Assembly (NCBI GenBank): GCA_004963905.1
Contig: SUGL01000004.1
Coordinates: 1 to 64,000 of the forward strand
Direction of reading: 5' to 3'
Length of the DNA: 64,000 bases
DNA from: Mesorhizobium sp.
GTDB taxonomy: Bacteria; Pseudomonadota; Alphaproteobacteria; Rhizobiales; Rhizobiaceae
Positions 17,483 through 26,041 of the stretch are shown here, piece after piece. Made by a program: the position numbers and the translations under genes. The notes beneath the pieces are model-generated. The model saw nothing but the letters and a program-made list of their open reading frames with translations, did not search any database and was not told the DNA's origin. The stretch's first letter is position 1. Every line of letters starts with the position of its first letter.

Positions 17483-18640
17483 ATGACGGAATGGCTGACG
17501 CGCGAGGAAGCGCTGGCGCGGCTCAATGTCCGGCCGCAGACGCTCTATGCCTATGTCAGCCGCGGCCGCATCGGCATGCGGCCGGATGGGGCCGACCCGC
17601 GCCGCAGCCAGTATCGCGCCGACGACATCGCCGCGCTCGCCACTCGCCGGGCGCGCGGACGCAGCCCCCAGGCGATCGCCGAAAGCGCCATCGCCTGGGG
17701 CGAGCCGGCAATCGCCACCGCCATCTCGACGGTCATGCATGGCCGCCTCGTCTATCGCGGCAGGGACGCCGTGGCGCTTGCGGCGACGGCGACGCTGGAG
17801 GAGACGGCAGGGCTGCTTTGGGGGTCCGGCGCCCCGGTGTCTTTCTCGTCGCTGACCCCTTCGACGGTTCGCGAGAGCGGCACCCCGACGGCCTTTGCGA
17901 GGCTCTCGGCGCTTGCAGCCGCCGGCTGGCCGTCGCTCGGTCGCAGGCCGGCCATGCTGCAGCAGGACGGCGCCAGCGCCACGAGCGTGCTCGCGACCTC
18001 TCTCGGCGCAAGCCCGGGGAAGGAGCCTGTGCATGAAAGGCTGGCGCACGGCTGGTCGGTCGACGCCGCCGGCGCCGATCTCATCCGCAAGGCGCTGGTG
18101 CTTCTGGCCGATCACGAGCTCAACGCCTCGACCTTCGCCGCGCGCGTCGCCGCCTCCACCGGAGCGCCGATCGCGGCCTGCCTGCTTGCCGGCCTCGCAA
18201 CGCTGACCGGTCCGCGCCATGGCGGGGCCGGCGCCGCGGCGATCGCGCTGGTCGAGGACGCCGAGCGGCTGGGGCCGAACGAGGCGATCGCGCGCTGGCT
18301 CGCCCACGATCGGCCACTGCCCGGCTTCGGCCACCAGCTTTATCCCGAAGGCGATCCGCGCGCGGAAGCCCTGCTCCCTGATGTCACGATCGACGACGGC
18401 CTGCTGCGCTTGCGCGACGCGGTGTTTGCCGCGACCGGCCAGCACCCGAATGTCGATTTCGCGCTTGCCGCGCTGACGCGCGGCCTGCGTCTGCCCGCCG
18501 ATGGACCCTTCCGCCTGTTCGCGCTCGGCCGCAGCGTCGGCTGGACGGCGCACGCAATCGAGCAGGTGACGAGCAACAGGCAGATCAGGCCGCGAGCGCG
18601 TTACGACGGGCTGGTCGAGAGAGCTGACAGGCGCGTCTAG
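17483..18640 (+). CDS. citrate synthase-like protein with N-terminal HTH
   Basis: A 385-residue fusion. Residues 1-50 form an excisionase/MerR-type helix-turn-helix (LTREEALARLNVRPQTLYAYVSRG...YRADDIAAL); the rest is a citrate-synthase fold. Catalytic positions are kept: ADHELNASTF, GPRHGGAG, the His of GFGHQLY, DPRA, and Asp in NVDFAL. The residue after the catalytic His is Gln instead of the usual Arg. ATG at 17483 follows AAGGCGG. The combination suggests either a DNA-binding enzyme or a metabolite-sensing regulator of the divergent paralogue. Confidence 0.85.
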   Translation: MTEWLTREEALARLNVRPQTLYAYVSRGRIGMRPDGADPRRSQYRADDIAALATRRARGRSPQAIAESAIAWGEPAIATAISTVMHGRLVYRGRDAVALAATATLEETAGLLWGSGAPVSFSSLTPSTVRESGTPTAFARLSALAAAGWPSLGRRPAMLQQDGASATSVLATSLGASPGKEPVHERLAHGWSVDAAGADLIRKALVLLADHELNASTFAARVAASTGAPIAACLLAGLATLTGPRHGGAGAAAIALVEDAERLGPNEAIARWLAHDRPLPGFGHQLYPEGDPRAEALLPDVTIDDGLLRLRDAVFAATGQHPNVDFALAALTRGLRLPADGPFRLFALGRSVGWTAHAIEQVTSNRQIRPRARYDGLVERADRRV

Positions 18641-18676
18641 CGCAGACGACCGCGATTAGCGGAAACCTCTATCAAG

Positions 18677-18836
18677 TCGTCATCCTAGGGCGAAGCAAGG
18701 AGCGGAGCGACGCGCGCAGACCCTAGGATCCATGCCGTGACGCTAAGGCGTTGCAACGGTTATAGAATTCTGCACCGGCGCGCCCTACGACGTCGGTCAC
18801 GGCATGGATCCTCGGGTCAAGCCCGAGGATGACGAC
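18677..18836. repeat. TCGTCATCC-ended palindromic element, copy 2
   Basis: Ends TCGTCATCCTAGGG and GAGGATGACGA with inner arms ATCCATGCCGTGACG and CGGTCACGGCATGGAT. It also carries GAATTCTGCACCG, shared with copy 3. It fills the gap between the HTH citrate synthase and phaR. Confidence 0.82.
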
Positions 18837-18895
18837 GGGATGGGCCTATCGGCCAATCTCTAGCGTTCGCGACCGCCGCCAAACGGCAGCCCACC

Positions 18896-19489
18896 CTACG
18901 ACATAGTATCCAGCTTGCGCTGCATGGCGGCGATCTGCGCCTTCAATTCCTGCAGATCGTCGGACTTCTCTTCCTTCTTCGGCGACTCGGCCGGGGCGGA
19001 GGAACTGGTCCCCGCCGACGGGAACGGCGTGAACATGCGCATTGCGTTCTGGAACATCTCGACGTTCCGCCGCGTCTGCTCTTCCAGCGCCTTCATCGGC
19101 GTCTTCATCATGTCGATCGGCGTCTTGCCGAAGGCGCCCTTCATCTGCTCGCGGAAGCGCTCCTGCTCCTTGGAGAAAGCGATCATCGACTGTTCGAGGA
19201 AGCTTGGCACGATCATCTGCATCTGGTCGCCATAGAACGAGATCAGCTGGCGCAGGAACGGGATCGGCAGCATGTTCTGCCCATCCTTGTTCTCCAGCTC
19301 GAAGATGATCTGGGTTAGCACCGGATGCGTGATGTCGTCGCCGGTCTTGGCGTCCTGCACCGTGAACTCCTCGCCCTTCTTGACCATCTCGGCCAGATCC
19401 TCGAGCGTCACATAGGTGCTGGTGCCGGTGTTGTAGAGCCGGCGGTTGGCATATTTCTTGATGACGATCGGATCGTCTTTCGCGGCCAT
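18896..19489 (-). CDS. phaR: PHB synthesis repressor PhaR
   Basis: A 197-residue PhaR/AniA regulator that represses phasin and PHB genes and binds PHB granules. The N-terminal PHB/PHA accumulation regulator DNA-binding domain is clear (IVIKKYANRRLYNTGTSTYVTLEDLA), followed by the granule-associated domain (LPIPFLRQLISFYGDQMQ...PSFLEQSM). It ends in a disordered acidic stretch and a C-terminal helix. GGAGG lies six bases before ATG 19489, favouring this over the longer frame to 19549. It is divergent from phaA. A motif shared with the patatin promoter lies about 105 bases upstream, consistent with autorepression. Confidence 0.95.
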   Translation of the reverse strand: MAAKDDPIVIKKYANRRLYNTGTSTYVTLEDLAEMVKKGEEFTVQDAKTGDDITHPVLTQIIFELENKDGQNMLPIPFLRQLISFYGDQMQMIVPSFLEQSMIAFSKEQERFREQMKGAFGKTPIDMMKTPMKALEEQTRRNVEMFQNAMRMFTPFPSAGTSSSAPAESPKKEEKSDDLQELKAQIAAMQRKLDTMS

Positions 19490-19593
19490 CCGTATCCTCC
19501 CCAGGATACCGGCGCGTTCAGAGTAAGCGGCCGGTAACGATTGCGCCATTTGTCGAGGATATGCGCAAAAGCGTCACAATTCCAAGTGCTTTG

Positions 19594-19605
19594 TGCAGTG
19601 CGGCA
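19594..19605. promoter_or_regulatory. candidate PhaR-binding motif at phaR promoter
   Basis: TGCAGTGCGGCA in the 305-bp phaR-phaA divergent region, matching 15912-15923 at 11 of 12 positions. It lies closer to phaR than to phaA. I see no other recognisable site in this gap. Confidence 0.5.
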
Positions 19606-19794
19606 TCATTTAATGCGGAATGGGCGGAGCAAATTGTGCCGCGCGGCGACGGCTGCGCCATCACGATAAGCGCCCGACTTGCTTGCCGCGCATGGCGGCC
19701 ATGCCCATTTCCGGTTTGACTCAGGTCATTGAACGGGCAAGAAAAGTCTTCAACGATAGCCTAAAACACGACACCTCGAAGTCTGGAGAAGAAA

Positions 19795-20979
19795 ATGGCC
19801 GCTTCCAACTCAATCGTCGTCGCCAGCGCCGCCCGCACGGCGGTCGGCTCCTTCAATGGCAGTTTCGCCGCAACGCCGGCGCATGAGCTCGGCGCCGTGG
19901 TCATCAAGGAATTGCTGGCGCGGGCCGGCGTCGAGGCGGCGGAAGTCGACGAGGTCATCCTCGGCCAGGTGCTGACCGCCGCTCAAGGCCAGAACCCGGC
20001 TCGCCAGGCCTCGATCATCGCCGGCCTGCCCAAGGAGACCACGGCCTGGGGCCTCAACCAGGTTTGCGGTTCGGGGCTCAGGGCGATCGCGCTCGGCATG
20101 CAGCAGATCGCCACCGGCGACGCCAAGGTGATCGTCGCCGGCGGCCAGGAATCGATGTCGCTCTCGCCCCACGCCCAGCACCTGCGCGCCGGCGTCAAGA
20201 TGGGCGACTACAAGATGATCGACACCATGATCAAGGACGGCCTGTGGGATGCCTTCAACGGCTACCACATGGGCAACACCGCCGAGAACGTCGCCCGTCA
20301 GTTCCAGATCACCCGCGAGGACCAGGATGAGTTCGCGCTTGCCTCGCAGAACAAGGCCGAAGCCGCGCAGAAGGCCGGCAAGTTCAAGGACGAGATCGTC
20401 GCCTTCACCATCAAGGGCAAGAAGGGCGATACCGTCGTCGACCAGGACGAATATATCCGCCACGGCGCGACGCTGGATGCCATGACCAAGCTGAAGCCGG
20501 CCTTCGACAAGGAAGGCACCGTCACCGCCGCCAACGCTTCCGGCATCAATGACGGCGCCGCCGGCGCGCTGCTGATGACGGAGGCCGAGGCTGCCCGGCG
20601 CGGCATCACCCCGCTGGTCCGCATCGCCTCGTGGGCGACCGCCGGCGTTGATCCGGCAATCATGGGAACCGGCCCGATCCCGGCCTCGAAGCGGGCGCTG
20701 GAGAAGGCCGGCTGGTCGGTCAAGGACCTCGACCTCGTGGAGGCCAACGAGGCCTTCGCCGCGCAGGCCTGCGCCGTGAACAAAGGCTTGGGCTGGGACC
20801 CCTCGATCGTCAACGTCAATGGCGGCGCCATCGCCATCGGCCATCCGATCGGCGCTTCGGGTGCCCGCATCTTCAACACGCTGGTCCATGAGATGCGCCG
20901 CCGCGGCGCGAAGAAGGGTCTCGCGACGCTGTGCATCGGCGGTGGCATGGGCGTCGCCATGTGCGTCGAAGCGCTCTGA
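19795..20979 (+). CDS. phaA: acetyl-CoA acetyltransferase (beta-ketothiolase)
   Basis: A 394-residue biosynthetic thiolase that condenses two acetyl-CoA into acetoacetyl-CoA, the first step of PHB synthesis. The acyl-accepting Cys lies in NQVCGSG (about residue 91); the catalytic His is in GHPIGASG and the second Cys in CIGGGMG near the C-terminus. GGAGAAG precedes the start. It heads the phaA-phaB unit, but an inverted-repeat structure separates it from phaB. Confidence 0.96.
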   Translation: MAASNSIVVASAARTAVGSFNGSFAATPAHELGAVVIKELLARAGVEAAEVDEVILGQVLTAAQGQNPARQASIIAGLPKETTAWGLNQVCGSGLRAIALGMQQIATGDAKVIVAGGQESMSLSPHAQHLRAGVKMGDYKMIDTMIKDGLWDAFNGYHMGNTAENVARQFQITREDQDEFALASQNKAEAAQKAGKFKDEIVAFTIKGKKGDTVVDQDEYIRHGATLDAMTKLKPAFDKEGTVTAANASGINDGAAGALLMTEAEAARRGITPLVRIASWATAGVDPAIMGTGPIPASKRALEKAGWSVKDLDLVEANEAFAAQACAVNKGLGWDPSIVNVNGGAIAIGHPIGASGARIFNTLVHEMRRRGAKKGLATLCIGGGMGVAMCVEAL

Positions 20980-20988
20980 GAAAGCCAA

Positions 20989-21079
20989 TAGCGAATAGGG
21001 AGTAGCGAATAGGGAAGAACGGGCGTCGGCGCGGCGGGACATAAATCCCTACTCGCTATTCGCTACTCCCTATTCGCTC
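20989..21079. repeat. inverted heptamer arrays between phaA and phaB
   Basis: The left array (20989-21016) is four 7-bp units TAGCGAA, TAGGGAG, TAGCGAA, TAGGGAA. The right array (21045-21079) is five units in the opposite orientation (ATCCCTA, CTCGCTA, TTCGCTA, CTCCCTA, TTCGCTC). They contain a perfect 23-bp inverted repeat (20990-21012 with 21056-21078). The 28 bases between the arrays hold no gene. The architecture equals that around the four-helix-bundle gene at 61943-62429. In RNA it would form a strong hairpin just upstream of the phaB ribosome binding site. Confidence 0.9.
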
Positions 21080-21106
21080 TTCCGACCAAACAAGGGAGGA
21101 GCACAC

Positions 21107-21829
21107 ATGACCAAGGTAGCAATCGTCACGGGCGGATCGCGCGGCATCGGTGCGGCGATATCGGTGGCCTTGAAGAATGCCGGCTATTCGGTCGCCGCGA
21201 ACTATGCCGGCAACGACGAGGCGGCCCAGAAGTTCAAGGCTGAGACCGGCATCCCCGTCTACAAATGGTCGGTCGCCGACTACGACGCCTGCGCGGCCGG
21301 CATCGCTCAGGTCGAGGCCGATCTCGGCCCGGTCTCGGTGCTGGTCAACAATGCCGGCATCACCCGCGACACCATGTTCCACAAGATGACGCGCGAGCAG
21401 TGGAAGGAGGTCATCGACACCAACCTCTCCGGCGTCTTCAACATGACGCATCCGCTGTGGAACGGCATGCGCGACCGCAAGTTCGGCCGCGTCATCACCA
21501 TTTCTTCTATCAACGGCCAGAAGGGCCAAATGGGCCAGGTCAACTACTCGGCCTCGAAAGCCGGCGACATCGGCTTCACCAAGGCGCTGGCTCAAGAGGG
21601 GGCTCGCGCGGGCATCACCGTCAATGTCGTCTGCCCCGGCTACATCGCCACCGACATGGTCATGGCAGTGCCGGAAAAAGTGCGGGAATCGATCATCGCC
21701 CAGATTCCGGTCGGCCGTCTCGGCGAGCCTGAAGAGATCGCGCGCTGCGTCGTCTTCCTGGCGTCCGACGAGGCCGGCTTCATCACCGGCTCGACGATCA
21801 CCGCCAATGGCGGCCAGTATTTCGCCTGA
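21107..21829 (+). CDS. phaB: acetoacetyl-CoA reductase
   Basis: A 240-residue NADPH-dependent short-chain dehydrogenase that reduces acetoacetyl-CoA to (R)-3-hydroxybutyryl-CoA for PHB synthesis. The cofactor motif TGGSRGIG is at residues 8-15, NNAG follows, and the active site has the Ser of ISSINGQKGQMGQ and YSASK. The PhaB-typical segment GQVNYSASKAG is intact. A strong AAGGGAGGAG precedes the ATG. PHB synthase (phaC) is not in the window. Confidence 0.95.
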   Translation: MTKVAIVTGGSRGIGAAISVALKNAGYSVAANYAGNDEAAQKFKAETGIPVYKWSVADYDACAAGIAQVEADLGPVSVLVNNAGITRDTMFHKMTREQWKEVIDTNLSGVFNMTHPLWNGMRDRKFGRVITISSINGQKGQMGQVNYSASKAGDIGFTKALAQEGARAGITVNVVCPGYIATDMVMAVPEKVRESIIAQIPVGRLGEPEEIARCVVFLASDEAGFITGSTITANGGQYFA

Positions 21830-21850
21830 GGTCTTTTGAACAGCGGCGGC

Positions 21851-21883
21851 AGGCGGTCCGGAACAGCCGGACCGCCTGTTTTT
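21851..21883 (+). terminator. phaB terminator
   Basis: An 11-bp perfect stem AGGCGGTCCGG / CCGGACCGCCT with a five-base loop, followed by GTTTTTG. It lies 22 bases after the phaB stop. Confidence 0.93.
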
Positions 21884-21919
21884 GTCGACGCCTCCACCGC
21901 GCATGCCTCAATACGGCAC

Positions 21920-22520
21920 GCAAAAGTTAACGGCCTCGGCATCCCTTGTGCGAAACCCCGTTCACAAGCTGTGAATTTTCGGTGCGCAAGCTGTGGACAA
22001 CACCATATCTTGGGGTGAACAAACCGGGAAAATTTGTAGATCGCTGATTCGTCGCCGATTCGTTCCGGCTTTGACCGAAAAGTTAACGCGCGGAGCCGGA
22101 AACGGCGCCGAAAAGATTAACGGCGATTAAGAAAGATCAACCATTTCATAATCTTGGCGGCTGCGCTCGAGTTGACCATGATCGTTCGCCGGCAAAAGTT
22201 AACGGCCCTCCGGAGCCTACCCTGGCCAAGCATGAAACGGGCCAGTTTCCGGATTCAGCATGTGGTGAGACTCGTCGTCAAAAAATCCACATATAGCCGT
22301 GAACAAAACCTGAATCAGAACGAGTCAGTGATTCGTCGCCGATTCGTTCCAGACTCGTTCCACCGGTTAATCGACGGCAGATTTTGACCTTACCGGTGAG
22401 CGCGCCATCTCTTTTGAGGGAACATTCCGCTTTCGCTTCGCGTCTGAAATCCCTATGTGTCGCCTGTCACATGCGGCGGCACCCCGCGTATCCGACAACA
22501 AGCGGCAGAAAGACTCAAAT
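21920..22520. promoter_or_regulatory. GANTC- and iteron-rich intergenic region upstream of the SUV3-like helicase
   Basis: About 600 bp without a gene. Ten GANTC sites (CcrM methylation target) lie at 22046, 22057, 22252, 22269, 22312, 22322, 22330, 22341, 22352 and 22512, seven of them in 105 bp. A perfect 22-bp direct repeat (22045-22066 and 22329-22350) is built from 11-bp units GATTCGTCGCC / GATTCGTTCCN; a third unit GACTCGTTCCA follows at 22352. AAAGTTAACG-type motifs recur near 21924, 22079, 22112 and 22194. CAAGCTGTG occurs twice (21963, 21987), the second followed by GACAA, one base off a DnaA-box core. Function is unproven. Confidence 0.6.
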
Positions 22521-22530
22521 TTCCGAGCCG

Positions 22531-25500
22531 ATGAATATCCAGCCGACACACACCCAGCCGCTGATCCTTTCGGGCCGTGACGTGACGGCCGTGCTGGGTC
22601 CCACCAACACCGGCAAGACCCATCTCGCCATCGAGCGCATGGTGGCGCACGAGACCGGCATCATCGGCCTGCCGCTGAGACTTCTTGCCCGCGAGGTCTA
22701 TGCCCGCGTCTGCGAAAAGGTCGGCGCCAACAAGGTGGCGCTGATCACGGGCGAGGAGAAGATCGTTCCGGTGGGCGCGAAATATTCGGTCTGCACCGTC
22801 GAAGCGATGCCGCGCGAGACCGATGCCGCCTTCGTCGCCATCGACGAGGTGCAGCTCGCCGGCGACCTCGAGCGCGGCCACATCTTCACCGACCGCATTC
22901 TGCATCTGCGCGGCCGCCAGGAGACGCTGCTCCTGGGCGCCGCCACCATGCACGGCATCCTGCAGCGCCTGCTGAAGGGCGTCTCGGTGGTGACGCGGCC
23001 ACGGCTGTCGCACCTTGCCTATGCCGGCTCGAAGAAGCTCACCCGCCTGCCGCGGCGCACGGCGATCGTCGCCTTCTCCGCCGACGAGGTCTACGCCATC
23101 GCCGAATTGATCCGCCGCCAGCAGGGAGGTGCCGCCGTCGTGCTCGGCGCGCTCTCGCCCCGCACCCGCAATGCCCAGGTGGAGATATTCCAGTCCGGCG
23201 ACGTCGACTATCTCGTCGCCACCGACGCCATCGGCATGGGGCTGAACCTCGATCTCGAGCACGTCGCCTTCGCCCAGAACCGCAAGTTCGACGGCTACCA
23301 GTACCGCAACCTCACCGCCGCCGAGCTCGGCCAGATCGCCGGACGCGCCGGACGGCATCTGCGCGACGGCACCTTCGGCGTCACCGGCCAGGTCGATCCG
23401 TTCGACGAGGATCTGGTCAAGAAGATCGAAGGACACGACTTCGACCCGGTGAAGGTGCTGCAATGGCGCACGGCCGATTTCGATTTTACCAGCCTCGATG
23501 CCTTGAAGCGCTCGACCGAGACCAACGCGCCGGTCGAAGGATTGACGCGCGCGCTGCCGGCGGTGGACGCCCAGGCGCTCGACCATCTGTCGCGCGACGC
23601 CGACATCAGGGCGCTCGCCACCGGCAGGAACCGCGTGGCGCTGCTCTGGGAAGCTTGCGCGCTGCCGGATTACCGCAAGATCGCGCCCGCCCAGCACGCC
23701 GATCTCATCGCATCGATCTACATGGATCTTGCGCGCCATGGCCATGTCGACGAGAATTACATGGCCGAGCAGGTGCGGCGAGCCGACACGACGGACGGCG
23801 ATATCGACACGCTGTCGCACCGGATCGCCCAGATCCGCACCTGGACCTTCGTCTCCAACCGACCGGGCTGGCTGGCCGATCAGCTACACTGGCAGGAAAA
23901 GACGCGCGAAATCGAAGACAGATTGTCGGATGCGCTGCATGAGCGGTTGACGAAACGCTTCGTAGACCGCAGGACTTCCGTCCTCATGCGGCGCCTTAGA
24001 GAAAATACCATGCCTGAAGCTGAAATCAGCCCAACCGGAACCGTCCTCGTCGAAGGCCATCACGTCGGCGAGCTGCAGGGATTCCGCTTCACCGCCGACC
24101 AGAGCGCCGGCGGCGAGGATGCCAAGGCGGTGCGCACCGCTGCCCAGAAGGCGCTCGCGGCCGAATTCGAGGCGCGCGCCGAGCGTTTTGCCGCCTGCGC
24201 CAACGGAGATCTGGCATTGGGCTCGGACGGTATATTGCGCTGGATCGGCGCGCCGATCGGCACGCTGGTCGCCGGCGACGAGGCGCTGAAGCCGCGGCTT
24301 GTGCTGCTTGCCGACGAGCAGCTCACCGGGCCTGCCCGCGACAAGGTCGCGGCGCGCGCCGAGCGTTTCGTCAATTTCCAGATCGAAACGCTTTTGAAGC
24401 CCCTCGTCGATCTGAAGAATGCCGAGCAGATCACCGGCATCGCACGCGGCATCGCCTTCCAGCTCGTCGAGCATTTCGGCCTTATCAACCGCCGCGACAT
24501 CGCCGAGGAAATGAAGTCGCTCGATCAGGAAGGCCGCGCGGCGCTGCGTCGCCTCGGCGTGCGCTTCGGCGCCTATCACGTCTTCGTGCCGGCGCTGATC
24601 AAGCCGGCGCCGGCCGGGCTGGTCACGCTGCTCTGGGCGCTGCAGAACGACGGCAAGGACAAGCCGGGCTTCGGCGATGTCGTCCACGCGCTGGCGTCGG
24701 GCCGCACCTCGGTGGTCATCGACCCGGCCTTCGACAAGACCTTCTACAAGCTCGCCGGTTATCGCAATCTCGGCCGTCGCGCCGTGCGCGTCGATATTCT
24801 CGAGCGGCTGGCCGACCTCATCCGCCCGGCGACCAACTGGAAGCCCGGCCTCGGCCAGCGGCCCGACGGCGCCTATGACGGCCACGCCTTCATGGTGACG
24901 CCGCCGATGATGTCGATCCTCGGCGCCACCGCCGACGATATGGAAGAGATCCTCAAGGGCCTCGGCTATCGTTCCGAACCGAAGCCGGCCGCCGAGGTGA
25001 AGGCGAAGCTGGACGCGCTGGACACCGCCGCCCGCGAGGCCGCTGCGGCTAAGCTTGCGGCGGAAGAGGCCGCGCGCGCCGCGCAGGCGGCTGAGGCGCC
25101 GGCCGGCGACGGCGCGGCAGAGGGATCGGAAGAGGCCGCCGCGGACGCGCCTGCGGCGGAGGCTCCGGTCCAAACCATGGCGGAGCCTATTGTCGAGACA
25201 GTCGCGCAGGATGCTGCGCGACAGGACGCTGAAGAAGCGGAAACGCACGCAGAGCCCGCCATAACAACCCAGCCGGCGGCACAAGGCGATGAGCCAACCG
25301 GCGAGATCGCGACGAAGGACGGTGCGTCCGCCAGCCAGGTCGAGGCGTCACCTGCAAGCGAAGCTCCGTCGGCTGAGGCTGCGGCACCGGAAGCCACCGC
25401 CGGCGAAGGGGCGGCCGAGCAGGAAGAGCCGAAGCCGATCCTTCTGTGGCGGCAGGCGCGTTTCGATCATCAGCGGCCGCGCCATCGCCATGACGGCCGT

Positions 25501-25890
25501 CGCGACAACCGCCAGCGCGGCGGGCAGCGTGAGGGTCAGGCGGGCGCGGCGAGTGGCGAGCCCGGAGATCGGCCGGCCCATGAGGGCCGCCGCGATCAGC
25601 GCGACGGTGCCGGCAAGCCGCGCTTCGACCGCTCGAAGTTCAAGCCGAGGCCCGAAACCGGCGACCGGCGCGAAGGCGGCGAACGGCGCGAAGGCCGGCC
25701 GCAGGGCGAGCGTCCCGATCGCCGTGAGGGCAGGCAGGACTGGAAGGGCAACAGGCAGGACGGCAAGGGCAATGCTTCCGCCGGCAAGCCGGCCTTCCAA
25801 GGAAAGCCGCGCGAGGAGCGTCCGCAGCGCTTCGATCCGGATTCGCCCTTCGCCAAGCTCGCCGCCCTGCGCGACCAGCTGAAGAAATAG
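22531..25890 (+). CDS. SUV3-like ATP-dependent RNA helicase with disordered tail
   Basis: A 1119-residue DExH-type helicase related to mitochondrial SUV3, presumably acting in RNA turnover. Walker A is GPTNTGKTH (about residues 23-31), motif II AIDEVQLAGD, motif VI QIAGRAGRH. After the helicase and SUV3 C-terminal domains (to about residue 815) comes an Ala/Glu-rich acidic stretch and then an Arg/Gly-rich basic tail of about 140 residues, ending in a conserved-looking SPFAKLAALRDQLKK peptide. The tail recalls RNA-binding extensions of RNase E. ATG 22531 was chosen by the start of the conserved region; ATG 22471 or TTG 22384 are possible. It starts a rightward series with the S4 protein, ferredoxin and carD. 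Confidence 0.88.
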   Translation: MNIQPTHTQPLILSGRDVTAVLGPTNTGKTHLAIERMVAHETGIIGLPLRLLAREVYARVCEKVGANKVALITGEEKIVPVGAKYSVCTVEAMPRETDAAFVAIDEVQLAGDLERGHIFTDRILHLRGRQETLLLGAATMHGILQRLLKGVSVVTRPRLSHLAYAGSKKLTRLPRRTAIVAFSADEVYAIAELIRRQQGGAAVVLGALSPRTRNAQVEIFQSGDVDYLVATDAIGMGLNLDLEHVAFAQNRKFDGYQYRNLTAAELGQIAGRAGRHLRDGTFGVTGQVDPFDEDLVKKIEGHDFDPVKVLQWRTADFDFTSLDALKRSTETNAPVEGLTRALPAVDAQALDHLSRDADIRALATGRNRVALLWEACALPDYRKIAPAQHADLIASIYMDLARHGHVDENYMAEQVRRADTTDGDIDTLSHRIAQIRTWTFVSNRPGWLADQLHWQEKTREIEDRLSDALHERLTKRFVDRRTSVLMRRLRENTMPEAEISPTGTVLVEGHHVGELQGFRFTADQSAGGEDAKAVRTAAQKALAAEFEARAERFAACANGDLALGSDGILRWIGAPIGTLVAGDEALKPRLVLLADEQLTGPARDKVAARAERFVNFQIETLLKPLVDLKNAEQITGIARGIAFQLVEHFGLINRRDIAEEMKSLDQEGRAALRRLGVRFGAYHVFVPALIKPAPAGLVTLLWALQNDGKDKPGFGDVVHALASGRTSVVIDPAFDKTFYKLAGYRNLGRRAVRVDILERLADLIRPATNWKPGLGQRPDGAYDGHAFMVTPPMMSILGATADDMEEILKGLGYRSEPKPAAEVKAKLDALDTAAREAAAAKLAAEEAARAAQAAEAPAGDGAAEGSEEAAADAPAAEAPVQTMAEPIVETVAQDAARQDAEEAETHAEPAITTQPAAQGDEPTGEIATKDGASASQVEASPASEAPSAEAAAPEATAGEGAAEQEEPKPILLWRQARFDHQRPRHRHDGRRDNRQRGGQREGQAGAASGEPGDRPAHEGRRDQRDGAGKPRFDRSKFKPRPETGDRREGGERREGRPQGERPDRREGRQDWKGNRQDGKGNASAGKPAFQGKPREERPQRFDPDSPFAKLAALRDQLKK

Positions 25891-25894
25891 GCCA

Positions 25895-26024
25895 GAGCAT
25901 GATCCCGAAAAGTGGGAACTGGTTTTCGGGCGAGATCATGCTCCGACGAAGAGACAGCATGATCCCGAACCGAAGGACCGCGTCAGCGAAAAGTGGGAAC
26001 CGGTTTTCGGGCGAGATCATGCTC
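25895..26024. repeat. double RIME-like palindrome
   Basis: Two tandem palindromic units GAGCATGATCCCGAAAAGTGGGAAC...GTTTTCGGG...GATCATGCTC. The second (25956-26024) contains an insertion CCGAACCGAAGGACCGCGTCAG, written here as two parts, CCGAACCGAAGG and ACCGCGTCAG, that also occurs in the copy at 46283-46352. It lies directly after the helicase stop. Confidence 0.88.
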
Positions 26025-26041
26025 CAACAAAGCTAGCAGCG

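Noticed and set aside
21884..22530. Chromosomal replication origin
   Set aside because: GANTC and DnaA-like sites are suggestive, but rhizobial oriC usually lies near hemE, exact DnaA boxes and an AT-rich unwinding segment are not seen. Kept only as a regulatory region.
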